Source of the DNA: Sapria himalayana
Taxonomy: Eukaryota; Streptophyta; Magnoliopsida; Malpighiales; Rafflesiaceae
Direction of reading: 5' to 3'
Length of the DNA: 64,000 nt
NCBI GenBank assembly: GCA_029783825.1
Contig: JAREIK010011456.1
Coordinates: 1-64,000, forward strand
The first letter of the stretch is position 1. Every line of letters starts with the position of its first letter. The notes under the pieces were generated by a model, which was not told where the DNA came from, ran no database searches, and worked only from the letters and a program-made list of their open reading frames with translations. Shown in pieces: positions 38,691 through 52,271 of this stretch. The position numbers and the translations under genes are program-made.

Positions 38691-41600
38691 TAAATTATAT
38701 CTGTCTCACTAATAATTTATTTTGTAATTAATATTTCAATAAAAATAAACTGATAAATAATTAAAATAAAAATTTAAAATTATACTAAATAAAAATTAAA
38801 ATGAGATATAAGATTTATTATTAATGTATACCAGTTTAATTGTTTAAGTATTTAGAGGTTTAGTCGTTAAAAGTTTAGCGATTTATGTTTTTAGGCTTTT
38901 AGTGGTTTATAGATTTTATATAAAAAAATAAAATAACAAAAAAAATTTATATAATTTGTTATCATTTTCATAGGTTATAACCTTTGAAAATATAATAATA
39001 TTTACAATTTTTTGAAATGTGAATACAATATTTAGTTATAAAAATATTAATATTTATATAAAATATAAATTCGATATAAAGAATTTTATTGATAGATAAT
39101 ATAAAAATGATCAAAAATTAAAATAATAAACTATTAATAAAAAGAAAAATATTAGTTAAAAAATATTTACAAAACCAAAATTGATTCAAAATTAAAGTAA
39201 AATATATTACTGGATAATAATTTTTAATTTTTAAATTTACTTCTTTTAGATTCGTATAATTTTTTTTAGTAAAAATAAATTAATTAAATTATATTTGTCC
39301 CACTCATACTTTATTTTGTAAAGTATATTTCTATAAATATAAACTAATAAATAATTAAAATGAATATTTAAAATAATAAAAAATTGAAATAAAAATTCAA
39401 TTTATTTATTATTAAGTAGTATATAGTGGTTTAATGGTTTATATATTTAGGCATTACGAGGTTTAGGAGTTTACTGATTTAACTGTGTATGCATTTAGTG
39501 GTTTATAGGGTTTATTTATCAATTAAAATAAAAAAAATTATTTTTATTATTTTTTGATATTTTCAAAGCTTACTTTTGAAGATATAATAATTTTTAAATT
39601 TTCTTCAAAAAGTGAATAAATATTTATTTATATAAATCATAATAATTATATATCATATAAATTCAATATATACAATTTTATTGATAGATATTCTAATAAT
39701 TATCAAAAATAAATTAAAAATCTATTATGTATAACATTGATATTACTTAAAATATAATATCAAAACCTAAAATGATTTAAAAGCAAAAAATATATATTAC
39801 TTAATAATAATTAAATTTTTTTAAATTTTTTTCCTTTTTATAAGCTTATCTATTTTTTGATGTAAAATAATTTTTATAAATTATATTTTTAACTCATAAT
39901 TTATTTTATAATTAATATATATATATAAATAAAAAACTAATGAATCAAAATAAATTTTTTAAATTATAATGAAAACAAATAAAAAATGGGATTTATTAAT
40001 TATTATTTAGGGTATACAGGTTTAAATAATTATCTATATAGGGGTATCCAGATTTTGTAGTTTAGTGATTTAATTTGTTTAGGCATTTTGTATCTATAGG
40101 TTTTATTTAAACAATAAAATAACAAAAAAAATATTTTTTTTTATTTTTTCCCATGTTAAAAGGTTATAATCTTTGAAAATATAATAATTTTAAAATTTTT
40201 TTCAAAAGTGAATATAATATTTAGTTATAATAATTATTAAATATATATATATCATATAAATTCAATATAAACATTTTTATTGATAAATATTATAATAATG
40301 ATAAAAAAATAATTAAATAATCTATTATTAATAAGTTAGATATCAATTAAAATATAATTACAAAACCTAAAATGATTCAGAAACAAAGCAAAATATATTA
40401 CTATATAATAATTTTTTGTTGTTATTTTTTTTATTCTTTTAATTAGTTTATCTATATTTTTTTGCTGAAAAATAATTTATATAAATTATATTTTATATTT
40501 TATACTTTATTTTGTAATTAATATTTATATAAAAATAAACAAATAAATAATTAAAATGAATATTTAAAATTATAATGAAAAATAAATGAGATTTATTATT
40601 TATTATTTATTATTTAGAGTATACTGGTTTAATTTAAATTATATCTGTCTCACTAATAATTTTTTTGTAATTGATATTTCTATAAAAATAAATTGATAAA
40701 TAATTAAAATAAAAATTTAAAATTATACTTAATAAAAATTAAATTGAGATTTATGATTTATTATTAATGTATACCAATTTAATGGTTTAAGTATTTAAAG
40801 GTTTTGTCATTTAGAAGTTAAGCAATTTAGTTTTTAGGTATTTAGTGGTTTATAGGTTTTATTTAATATAATGAAATAACAAAAAATTTATTTTTGATAT
40901 TTATTCAAATTTTCAAATGTTATAACATTAGAAAATATAATAATTTTAAAATTTTATAAAAATGTTTATACAATATTTAGTAATAATAATTATTATAACT
41001 ATATATAATATCAACAAAATATAAACAATTTTATTGATAGATTTTATATCAATTATCAAAAAATAAATTAATAAACTATTATTAATATGATACATATAAA
41101 TTAAAATATAATTAAAAAACCTAAAATGATTCAAAATCAAAGTAAAATTTATTACTAAATAATAATTTTTTTAGTTTTTGTATAATTTTATAAGCTTATA
41201 TATATTTTTGATGAAAAATATATTATTTAAATTATATTTGTATCAATCATAATTTATTTTATAATTAATATTTATATAAATTATTTAAATTATATTTAAG
41301 GGTTACGAGTTTAAAGGTTTAAGTATTTAGGGGCTTCTGGGTTTAGGAGTTTAGAGATTTATGTATTTAGACATTTAATAGTTTATAAGTTTTATTTAAA
41401 CAATTATATAACAAAAATTTTATATTTTATATTTTTTATCATTTTTGAAGGTTATAATAACCTTTGAAAATATAACAATTTTTAAATTTTTTTTATATGT
41501 GAATACTATATTTAGTTATGATGATCTTAATACTTATATATCATGAAATTCAATATAAACAATTATATTGATAGATATTATATTAATGATCAAAAAATAA

Positions 41601-43159
41601 ATTAATAAACATTTATTAAAAAGAAAGATATTATTTAAAATATATTTGCAAAATATAAATTTATTCAAAATCAAAATAAAATATATTACTAAATAATAAT
41701 TTCTTTGATGTTTTGCTTCTTTTTATAAGTTTATATTTTTTTTATTAAAAGTTAATTATTTAAATTATATTTGTCTTCCTCATAATTTATTTTTAATTTA
41801 TAATTCTATAAAAATAAACTAATAAATAATTAAAATGAAAATTTAAAACTTTAATGAATACAAATAAAATAGAGATTAATTATTTATTATTTAGAATATA
41901 CTAGTTTAATGGTTTAAGTATTTAGGTGTTTTGGATTTTAGTGATTTAAGTGTTTAGGCATTAAAAGATTTATAGTTTTTATTTAAAGAATGAAAAAATA
42001 AAAAATTTAATTTTTTGATTTTTGTTAATTTATGAAAGTTATAATCTTTGAAAATATAATAATTTTTAATTTTTTTAAATGTGAATATAATATTCAGTAA
42101 TAATAATCTTAACAATTATATATAATGTAAACTCAATATAAATAATTTTATTAATAAATATTATAATAATGATCAAAAAAAAATAATAAACTATTATTAA
42201 TAAGAATCATATAAATTAAAATATAATTGTAAAATCTAAAATGATTCAAAATAAAAATAAAATATATTACTAAATAAAAAATTTTTGTTTTTAAAATTTT
42301 GCCTCTTTTTATAAGGATGTATATTTTTTTGATGAAAAATAAATTATTTAAATTAGATCAGTCTCACTAATAATTTATTTTGTAATTAATATTTCTATAA
42401 AAATAAACTGATAAATAATTAAAATAAAAATTTAAAATTATACTTAATAAAAATTAAATTGAGATTTATGATTTTTTATTAAAGTACACCTATTTAATCG
42501 TTTAAGTATTTAAAGGTTTTGTCGTTAGGAGTTTAGCGATTTATGTTTTTTGGCTTTTAGTGGTTTATAGGTTTTATTTTAAAAAATAAAATAACCAAAA
42601 AAATTTATATAATTTTTTATCATTTTCATAGGTTATAACATTTGAAAATATAATAATATTTAAAATTTATTGAAATTTTAATACAATATTTTGTTATAAT
42701 AATATTAATAATTATATATCATATAAATTTAATATATATAATTTTATTGATAGATATTATAATAATGATCAAAAATTAAATTTATAAACTATTAATATTA
42801 AGATAAATATTAATTAAAAAATATTTACAAAACCCAAATTGATTTAAAATTTATGTAACTTATATTACTTGATAATAATTTTTAATTTTTAAATTTATAC
42901 TTCTTTTATAAACGTATATTTTTATTAGATAAATAATATATCTTTTAAATTATATTTGTCCCACTCATAATTTATTTTGCAATAAATATTTCTAAATAAA
43001 TACACTAATAAATAATTAAAATGAATATTTAAAAATATAATAAATAGCAATAAAAATTAGATTTATTCATTATTAAGTAGTATTTAGCAGTTTAATTGTT
43101 TTTGTATTTAGGCATTATGGGGTTTAGGAGTTTACTGATTTAACTTTATATGCATTTAG
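38691..43159 (+). repeat. A+T-rich satellite array, plus-oriented block 3d
   Basis: Dyad centres are near 38977, 39567, 40170, 40922, 41455, 42047 and 42636. The 40922-41455 interval is the deletion subtype. From about 42345 to 43159 the satellite shares private variants with 18605-19418, such as ATTTTAATACAATATTTTG after the dyad, ATTAGATAAATAATATA, and AACTTTATA in place of AACTGTGTA. It is therefore a duplicate of the segment to the left of hAT copy 1. No gene is visible. Confidence 0.9.
43152..43159 (+). repeat. Left target-site sequence of hAT copy 2
   Basis: GCATTTAG, the same site and the same position in the monomer as for copy 1. The matching right duplicate is absent because copy 2 is truncated. 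Confidence 0.8.
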
Positions 43160-45416
43160 TAGGGCTGCTCGCGGGACTCGGAGATTCATAATCCGACTCG
43201 AAGTCTTGTCCCGAAAGAATTAGGACTGAGCAAATCTGTTGACTTTGACTTTTCCCATCCCGTTATGTCACGTATTTTATCTTTTGGGATGGTTCCGGAT
43301 CTTTATCAATATCCATCCCAAATACCATCCCATCGTAAAAAAACGGATACTAGAACCAGATATATATATATATAACATGAAGATGCCACCAATTCCGCTA
43401 CTGCCCATCCAATTCCAATGCACCTATTGCAGTGCGACGAGTTCCAGGCTACCTCACGTCGTTCCAGCCATGTTCTGTTAGGTCCAGCCATTGTCCGTCG
43501 CACTTCTGGTTGCCTCCACCGTGTCTCAGATGCAACCAGCAGTTTGGTTTGTTTTTCTGACGAAAATTTAGTGATTAATTATTATTATTATATGTCTCAG
43601 TTAGTTTTGTTGATTATTGGTTGTGGTGTTGTGGTTGGGCGGAATGTATGGGCCGAATGTGTTACAGTCAGTTTTGTAGAGCTTGCTTGTTTAAAATATT
43701 TATATGTATGTATGCTTAACATATCATATTAATTAATGGCAATACAGATGGCACAATCCAGCTGTAAATGAAAAATACAATAAATTGAAGATGATCACAT
43801 CTCAAATGATGAAAGTACTGGTAAATTCAATCATCATCCTTTCACGAACTCTCCTATTGTTACGGCAGGTTCTTCAATTACAATTATAAAAGAAAGTCAA
43901 GGTACATCTGAACCTCAAGCTCATAAAAAGTATAAGTCTGCTATTTTGGAAACTTATGAGATATTAGTTGATTCAGAGGGAAATGAAACTGGTAGAGCAG
44001 CTTGTATATGGTGTAGGATAGTATACTTGGCCAAATGTGATCAAGGTACTTGGGGTTTATGGAAATACTTGAGAATGAGTTGTATTAAATTTCCACACGA
44101 AAAAAAATTAATAGAAGCTCACAAAGGTAAAGACAAGTCGCAATCATTGTTGAGTTTCACTAAAGGTACTAGTTTAGAGGATAACAAATTAACTTGTTGA
44201 CAATTTGATCAATAACTAGTTAGGGAGGCTTTGGTTAAAATAATCATAAAAGATGAATTGCCTTTTTGTTTTGTTGAGAGGGATGAGTTTAAGGAATTTT
44301 GTGAAGTTAGTGTGCCTCAATTTAAAATTCTATCTAGGTTCTCTATATTGAGGGATAGTTTTTCTTTTTTTTGTGAACGAAAAGAAAAAATTATTTGATA
44401 GCATATCATATCATTGTTGTAGAGTTTCATTGACTTTAGACACTTGGACTAGCATTGAGAATTTGTCTTATATATGTTTGACTGTTCATACATTGATTCT
44501 CAATGGAATATGCATAAAAGGCTTATGAACTTTTGTGTAATAAAAAGTCATTCTAAAGTTAATATTAGAAATGCTATTGAGTTTTACATGAATGATTGGG
44601 GTTTGAGAAAGTTGATGTTCATTACCGTTGAGAATACATCAAATAATGATGTTGCAGTTGAACAATTGAAAAAAAGGCTTGTGAAAAAAAGTGTTGTACC
44701 TTTGAGAGGCGAGCATTTTCATATGAGATGTTGTGCTCATATCCCAAACTTAATTGTCAGAGATGGCATTGCAGTAGTTGAGGGTGCTATTCAAAAAATT
44801 AGAGGTGTGGTGAAATATGTGAGTAGCAGTCCTAAAAGATTAGATATGTTTAAGTTATGTGTTGAAGAAGCAAACTTGACATATGGATCTCATTGCAATT
44901 AGATTGTCCTACAAGATGGTATTCAACTTATTTGATGCTACAAACTGATGTAAAATATCAAAAAGAATTTGATAAGTTGGAGGACAAAGACAAAAGGTTT
45001 TTGAAGGAGTTTGGTTCAAACGTTCCAACTGAGAGAGACTAAAAAAACGCTAAAATTTTGGCTCGTTTCTTTAACACTTTTTATTAGGTAACTTGTAAAT
45101 TTTTTGGCTCTTAATATTCCACCTCTAGTGTTTATTTTTCTGAGATTATTCGAATTTTGAAAAAAATTGAGCTTTGTGAAAATAGTAGAGAACTATGGTG
45201 TCTGAAATATGTATGAAAATGAGGCATAAATTCAATAAATATTGGTATTCTCTTTAGTCAACAAATATTATTCTTTTTGTAGCAGTAGTGTTGGATCCTA
45301 GATATAAGCTCAAATATCTCAAGGTTAAGTACACTTATCATTATGGAGAGGAATTGGCTAAAAATTTGGTGAAAAATGTTATAAATGCTTTAAATGAGAT
45401 GATGGATGATTATAAA
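43160..45416 (+). mobile_element. hAT transposon copy 2, 3'-truncated at an inversion junction
   Basis: Starts TAGGGCTGCTCGCGGGA and follows copy 1 throughout, but ends after GGATGATTATAAA at 45416, where copy 1 continues with GATTTAAATGAAG (21553 on). About 1.43 kb, including the C-terminal coding part and the right end, is missing. The next base begins satellite in the opposite orientation. Copy 2 keeps 124 bp (between the TTGTTGAG words at 44147 and 44271) that copy 1 has lost. The flanking satellite on the left is shared with copy 1, so this copy arose by duplication of the locus and not by transposition. Divergence from copy 1 is high at the 5' end (by eye about 15 %) and about 1 % at the 3' end. 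Confidence 0.92.
43748..45416 (+). pseudogene. hAT transposase pseudogene, copy 2, truncated
   Basis: The same gene as in copy 1, beginning MAQSSCK with the same early stop. The BED-like finger keeps CIWC and, unlike copy 1, a downstream Cys (LWKYLRMSC). Because copy 2 lacks the 124-bp deletion, the segment REALVKIIIKDELPFCFVER (about 44222-44281) is still readable, preceded by stops at about 44198 and 44213. It shares with copy 1 the frameshift after the DTWTS region (near 44490), the Glu in FITVENTSNND, the stop after HCN and the stops in the middle region. The gene was therefore already dead before duplication. VAVVLDPRYKLKYL lies at about 45284-45325. The WW region and dimerisation region are absent. 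DTWTS is preceded by SLTL where copy 1 has SLTS. Confidence 0.9.
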
Positions 45417-48400
45417 TTTTTTATTATTTCATTTATTAAATAAAACCTATAGATCATTAAATGATTACTTACTTAAATCAGTAAGCTCATAAACCCCGAA
45501 ACCCCTAAATACAGAAACCTTTTAATAGTTATATTCTACTTATTAAATAATAAATCTAATTTATATTTCTATATATTTAATCAAAAAAATATATGAACTT
45601 TAAAAAAGAAGGTAAAATTTAAAAATTAAATATTATTATTTAGTAATATATTTTGATTTGATTTTGAATCATTTTGTGTTATGTAAATATATTTTAATTA
45701 ATATTTATATGTTTAATAATAATTTGTTAATTTAATTTTTGATCATTATTATAATATATATCATTAAAATTTATTATATTTAATTTATAAGATATATAAT
45801 TAGTAAGATTAATATAATTATACATGGTATTCACATTTCAAAAAATTTTAAATATTATTTTGTTTTCAAAGATTAATACCTTTGAAAATTAGAAAAAATC
45901 AAAAAAAAATTATTTTTATTTTTATTATATAAATAAAACCTATAAACCACTAAATGCCTAAAAACATAAATTTCAAAACTTATAAACGACAAAACCCATA
46001 AATAATTTAACCATTAAACTGGTATACTTTATATAATAAATAATAAATCTCATTTTTATTAGTATTCATTATAATTTTAAACATACATATTAATTATTTA
46101 TTAGTTTATTTTTATAGAAATATAAATTAAAATTATTAGTGAGACAAATATAATTTAAAAAATTTATTTTTCATCAAAAAAGATATAAGCATATAAATGG
46201 ATACAAAAATTTAAAAATTTAAAATTAATATTTAGTAAAATATTTCACTTTCATTTTGAATCATTTTAGGTTTTGCAAATATATTTTAAATAATATTTAT
46301 CTTATTAATAATTGTTTATTATTTTTTTATGATCATTATTATAATATATACCAATAAAATAATTTTTATTAAATTTATATGATATTTAATTATTCTGATT
46401 ATTAACTTCATATTGTATTCACTTTTCAAAAAAAAATTAAAAATTATTATATTTTCAAAGGTTATAACCTTCAAAAATGAGAAAAAATAACAAAAATACT
46501 TTTTTTTTATTTTATTTTTTAAATAAAACCCATAAACCACTAAATGACTAAATACTAAAATGACTAAACTCCTAATCCCCGAAACTCATAAATACTCAAA
46601 ACATTAAATTAGTATAGTATAAATAATAAACCATAATTCTCATTTTTATTAGTATTCATTATAATTTTAAATATTCATTTTAATTATTTATCAGTATATT
46701 TTTTAGAAATATTAATTACTAAATAAATTATTAGTGAGACAGTTATAATTTAAATAATTTATTTTTTATCAAAAAAAATATATATGCTTATAAAAAGAGG
46801 CAAAATTTTTTAAAAAAAGTTATTTTTTATTAATATATCATATTTTGATTTCAAATCATTTTAGATTTTACAATTATATTTTAATTTACATCATTCTTAT
46901 TAATACTAGTTTATTAATTAATTTATTAAACATTATTATAATATTTATTAATAAAAATATTTATATTTAGTTTACGTTATATAAAATTATTAAGATTATT
47001 ATAACTAAATATTATATTCACATTTAAAAAAAATTAAAAATTATTATATTTTCAAAGCGTATAACCTTCAAAAATTAAAAAAAAATCAAAAAATTAAATT
47101 TTTTGTTTTTTCATTCTTTAAATAAAAACTATAAATCACTAAAGGACTAAACATTTAAATCACAAAACTTCTAAACCACAAAACACCTAAATACTTAAAC
47201 CATTAATCCGGTATATCCTGAATAATAAATAATAAATCTCAATTTTATTTGTATTCATTATAATTTAAATATTCATTTTAATTATTTATTAGTTTATTAT
47301 TATAGAATTATAAATTAAAAAATAAATTATGAGTAAGACAAATATAATTTAAATAATTTATTTTTAAAAATAAAAATATAAATTTATAAAAAAGCAAAAC
47401 ATTAAAAAAAATTATTATTTAGTAATATATTTTACTTTGATTTTGAATAAATTTAGATTTTGCAAATATATTTTAAATAATATCTATCTTATTAATAATA
47501 GTTTATTAAATTTTTTTGATCATTATTATAATATCTAGCAATATAATTATTTATATTGAATTTAAATGACTTATAATTATTAAGATTATATAACTTAATA
47601 TTATATTTACATTTGAAAAAATTTTAAAATTATTATATTTTCAAATTTTATAACCTTTGAAAATATGAAAAAATATCAAAAATAATTTTTTTGTTATTTT
47701 ATTGTTTAAATAAAACCTATAAACCACTAAATTCCTAAAAACATAAATTGCTAAATTTTTAAACAACAAAACCTCTAAATACTTAAACCATTAAACAGGT
47801 GTACATTATTAAAAAATCATAAATCTCAATTTAATTTTTATTAAGTATAATTTTAAATTTTTAATTTAATTATTTATCAGCTTATTTTTATAAAAATATT
47901 AATTACAAAATAAATTAGTAGTGAGACAAATATAACTTAAATTAAACAGGTATACCCTAAATAATAAATAATAAATCTCATTTTTTTTTCATTATAATTT
48001 TAAATATTCATTTTAATTATTAATTTTTTATTTTTATATAAATAATAATTAAAAAATAAATTATGAGTTAGACAAATATAATTTATGTAAATTATTTTTA
48101 TTCAAAAAAATATAGATAAAATTTTTAAAATAAAAAAAAATTCAAAACAAAAAATTTTTATATAGTAATATATTTCGATTTGCTTATGAATCATTTTATG
48201 CTTTGTAATTATATATTAATTGATATCTATCCTATGAATTATATTTTTATTAATTAATTTTTTGATAATTATTAGAATATTTATGACAAATTATTTATAT
48301 TGAATTTATATGATATATAAATATAATGATTATTATAACTAAATACATAAACCATTAAACTGCTATATAATACATAATAATTAATAAATATAATTTTAAT

Positions 48401-51137
48401 TTCTATTTATTATAGTTTTAAATATTCATTTTAATTATTTATTAGTTTATTTTTATTGAAATATTTATTATAAAATAAATTATGAGTGCGACAAATATAA
48501 TTTAAATAATTTATTTTTAATGAAAAAAAATATACGCTTATAAATGAAGTAAAAATTTAAAAATTAAAAATTATTATCCAGTAATATATTTTACTTTAAT
48601 TTTGAATCAATTTGGGTTTTCTAAATATTTTTTAATTAATATTTATCTTATTTTTAATAGTTTATTAATTTAATTTTTGATCATTATTATAATATCTATT
48701 AATAAAATTATTCATATTGAATTTATATCATATATAATTACTAATATTATTATAACTAAATATTGAATTCACATTTCAAAAATTTTAAATATTTTTATAT
48801 TTTCAAAGGTTATAACCTATGAAAATGAGAAAAAATAACAAATTTTTTTTTGTGATTTTATTGATTAAATAAAAACTATAAACCACTAAATGCCAAAAAA
48901 CCTAAATCGCTAAACTCCTAAAAGACAAAACCTCTATATACACAAACCATTAAACTAACATACATTAATAATAAATCTTAAATATCATTTTAATTTTTAT
49001 TCAGTATCATTTTAAATTTTTATTTTAATTAATTTTAAGTTTATTTTTATAGAAATATTAAATACAAATAAATTATTAGTAAGACAGATCTAATTTAAAT
49101 TAGACCGGCATACCCTAAATAATAAATAATAAATATGAATTTTTAATTATAATTTTAAATATTCATTTTAATTATTTATTTGTTTATTTTTATATAAATA
49201 TTAATTACAAAATAATTTATGAGATACACAAATATAATTTATATAAATTATTTTTAATCAAAAAATTATTGATAAACTTTTTTAAAGAAAAAAAAATTTC
49301 AAAACAAAAAATTATTGTATAGCAATATATTTTGCTTTCCTTATGAATCATTTTAGGTTCTGTAATTATATTTTAATTGATATATATCTTATTAATAATA
49401 AATTAATATGTTATTTTTTCATCATTATTAGAATATTTATCAATAAAAATGTTTATATTGAATTTATATGATATATAAATATAATGATTATTATAACTAA
49501 AGATTGTATCCACTTTTGAAAAAATTTTAAAAATTATTATATTTTCAAAGGTTATAACCTTTTAAACTGTGAAAAAATAAAAAAAATATTTTTTTTTGTT
49601 ATTTTATTGTTTAAATAAAACATATACACCACTAAATGCCTAAGCATTTAGTTCACTAAACTACAACATCCTAATACTCTATATAGATAATTTTTTAAAT
49701 CAGTATACCCTACATAATAATTAATAAATTTTATTTTTATTTGTTTTAATTATAATTCAAAAAATTCATTTTGATTGTTTAGTTTTTTATTTTTATATAT
49801 GTATTAATTATAAAATAAATTATGAGTTAAAAATATAATTTATAAAAATTATTTTTCATCAAAAAATTGATAAGATTATAAAAAGAATACAAATTTAAAA
49901 ACAAATAATAATTATTTAGTAATATATTTTGCTTTGATTTTGAATCATTTTAGGTTTTGATATTATATTTTAAGTAATATCAATCTTATTCATTATAGAT
50001 TTTTAATCTATTTTTTGATACTTATTAGCTTATCTATCAATAAAATTATTTATATTGAATTTATATGATATATAATTATTATGATTATTATAAATAAATA
50101 TAGTATTCACTTTTGAAAAAAATTTAAAAATTATTATATTTTCAAAGTTAATCTTAAAAAATGAGAAAAAATAATAAAAATAAATTTTTAGTTATATTAT
50201 TTTTTAAATAAAACCTATAGACCATTAAATGATTACTTACTTAAATTAGTAAGCTCATAAACCCCGAAACCCCTAAATACATAAACCTTTTAACAGCTAT
50301 ATACTACTTAATAAATAATAAATCTCATTTTTATTTTTATTTATTATAATTTTAAAGATTCATTTTAATTATTTATAATTTAATTATTTAGAAAAATTAA
50401 TTACAAAATAAATTCGAGTGAGACAAATATTATTTAAATAATTTATTATGAATCAAAAAAAATATAAGCTTAGAAAAAGAAGACAAAATTTAAAAATTAA
50501 ATGTTATTATTTACTAATATATTTTGATTTGATTTTGAATCATTTTGTGTTATGTAAATATATTTTAATTAATATTTATATTTTTAATAATAGTTTATTA
50601 ATTTAATTTTTGATCATTATTATATTATCTATCATTAAAATTGTTTATATTGAATTTATATGATATATAATTAGTAAGATTAATATAATTATACATAGAA
50701 TCACATTTCAAAAAATTATAAAAATTATTTTATTTTGAAAGGTTATAACCTTTGAAAATCAGAAAAAATCTAAAAAAAAATTTTATTTTTATAATAAAAT
50801 AAAACCTATTAACCACTAAATGCCTAAAAACATAAATTGATAAACTACTAAACGACAAAAGTCCCTAAATAATCAAACCATTAAACTGGTATACCATATA
50901 TAATAAATCATAAATCTCATTTTAATTGGTATTCATTATAATTTTAAATATCCATTTTAATTATTTATTAGTTCATTTTTTATTGAAATATTAATTACAA
51001 ATTAAATAATGAGTCAGACAACTATAATTATAATAATTTATTTTTAATCAAAAAAAAATATAAGCATATAAAAAGAAGTAAAAATTTAAAAATAATAAAT
51101 TATTATTTAGTAATATATTTTACTTTGATTTTGAATC

Positions 51138-51150
51138 ATTATATATAACC
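51138..51150 (-). repeat. Deletion joint in an A-subtype monomer
   Basis: The sequence runs from TTTGAATCATT directly into ATATATAACCTAAATAATAA. In intact A monomers (for example around 7595 and 7960) these two segments are more than 350 bp apart, each beside a TATATA word. The dyad and the octamer segment are lost. This fits a deletion between short TATATA repeats. Confidence 0.65.
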
Positions 51151-52133
51151 TAAATAATAAAGAATAAATCTCATTTTTATTTGAATTCATTATAATTTTA
51201 AATATTCATTTTAATTTTTTTTAGTTTATTCTAATAGAAATATTATTTACAAAATAAATAATTATTGAGAAATATATAATTTAAATAAATTATTTTGTAT
51301 TAAAAAAATATAAGCTTATAAAAATAAACAAAATTTCAAAAATTTAAAATTTTATTTAGTAATATAATTTACTTTGATTTTGAATTATTTTGGGTTCTAC
51401 AAATATATTTTAATTAATATCTATCTTTTTAATAATAGTTTATTAATTTATTTTTCGATCATTATAATAATATATACTAATAAAATTTTTTATATAAAAT
51501 TTACATCAAATATAATTATTAAGATTATTATAACTAAGTATTGCATTCATATTTTAGAAAGATTAAAAAATTATTATATTTTCAATAGTTAGAACTTTTG
51601 AAAATCATGAAAATTCATAAAAATAGATTTTTTGTTATTTCATTGATTAAATAAAACCTATAAATCAATAAATAAAACCTAAATGTGCAAATATATAAAT
51701 CAATAAACTCCTTAACCCCAAAACCACAAAAAACATAAACCTTTAAATAGGCATACCCAAAATAATAAATCATTATGTCTTTATATTAGTATTCATTATA
51801 ATTTTAAATTTTCATTTTACTTATTTATCAATTTATTTTTATAGAAATATTAATTACAAAATAAATTATTAGTGGGATAGATATAATTTAAATAATTTAT
51901 TTTTCATTAAAAAAATATTTGCTTATAAAATGAGACAAAATTTTTAAAATAAAAAATTATTATTTAGTCATATATATTATTTTGATTTTGAATCATTTTA
52001 GATTCTACAATTATATTTTAATTTATATTATTCATATTAATACTAGTATATTAATTTATTTATTGATCATTATTATAATATATATTAATAAAATTATTTA
52101 TATTTAGTTTACATTAAATATAACTATAAATTA

Positions 52134-52271
52134 CTTTGGATAATAACTATATAAAATTACATTATATAATACTAGTATATAAATTACATTTTATATATAA
52201 CTATATAAAATTATAATATATATTAAAAAAATTAAATTTTTTGTTTTTTAATTCTTTGGATAATAACTATA
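52134..52271 (-). repeat. Direct repeat flanking scrambled A/T filler
   Basis: CTTTGGATAATAACTATA occurs at 52134-52151 and 52254-52271. Between them lie rearranged copies of ATATAACTATATAAAATTA and a TACTAGTATA palindrome in place of the usual dyad. Only the second copy is in a normal monomer context. It looks like a replication-slip scar. Confidence 0.65.
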
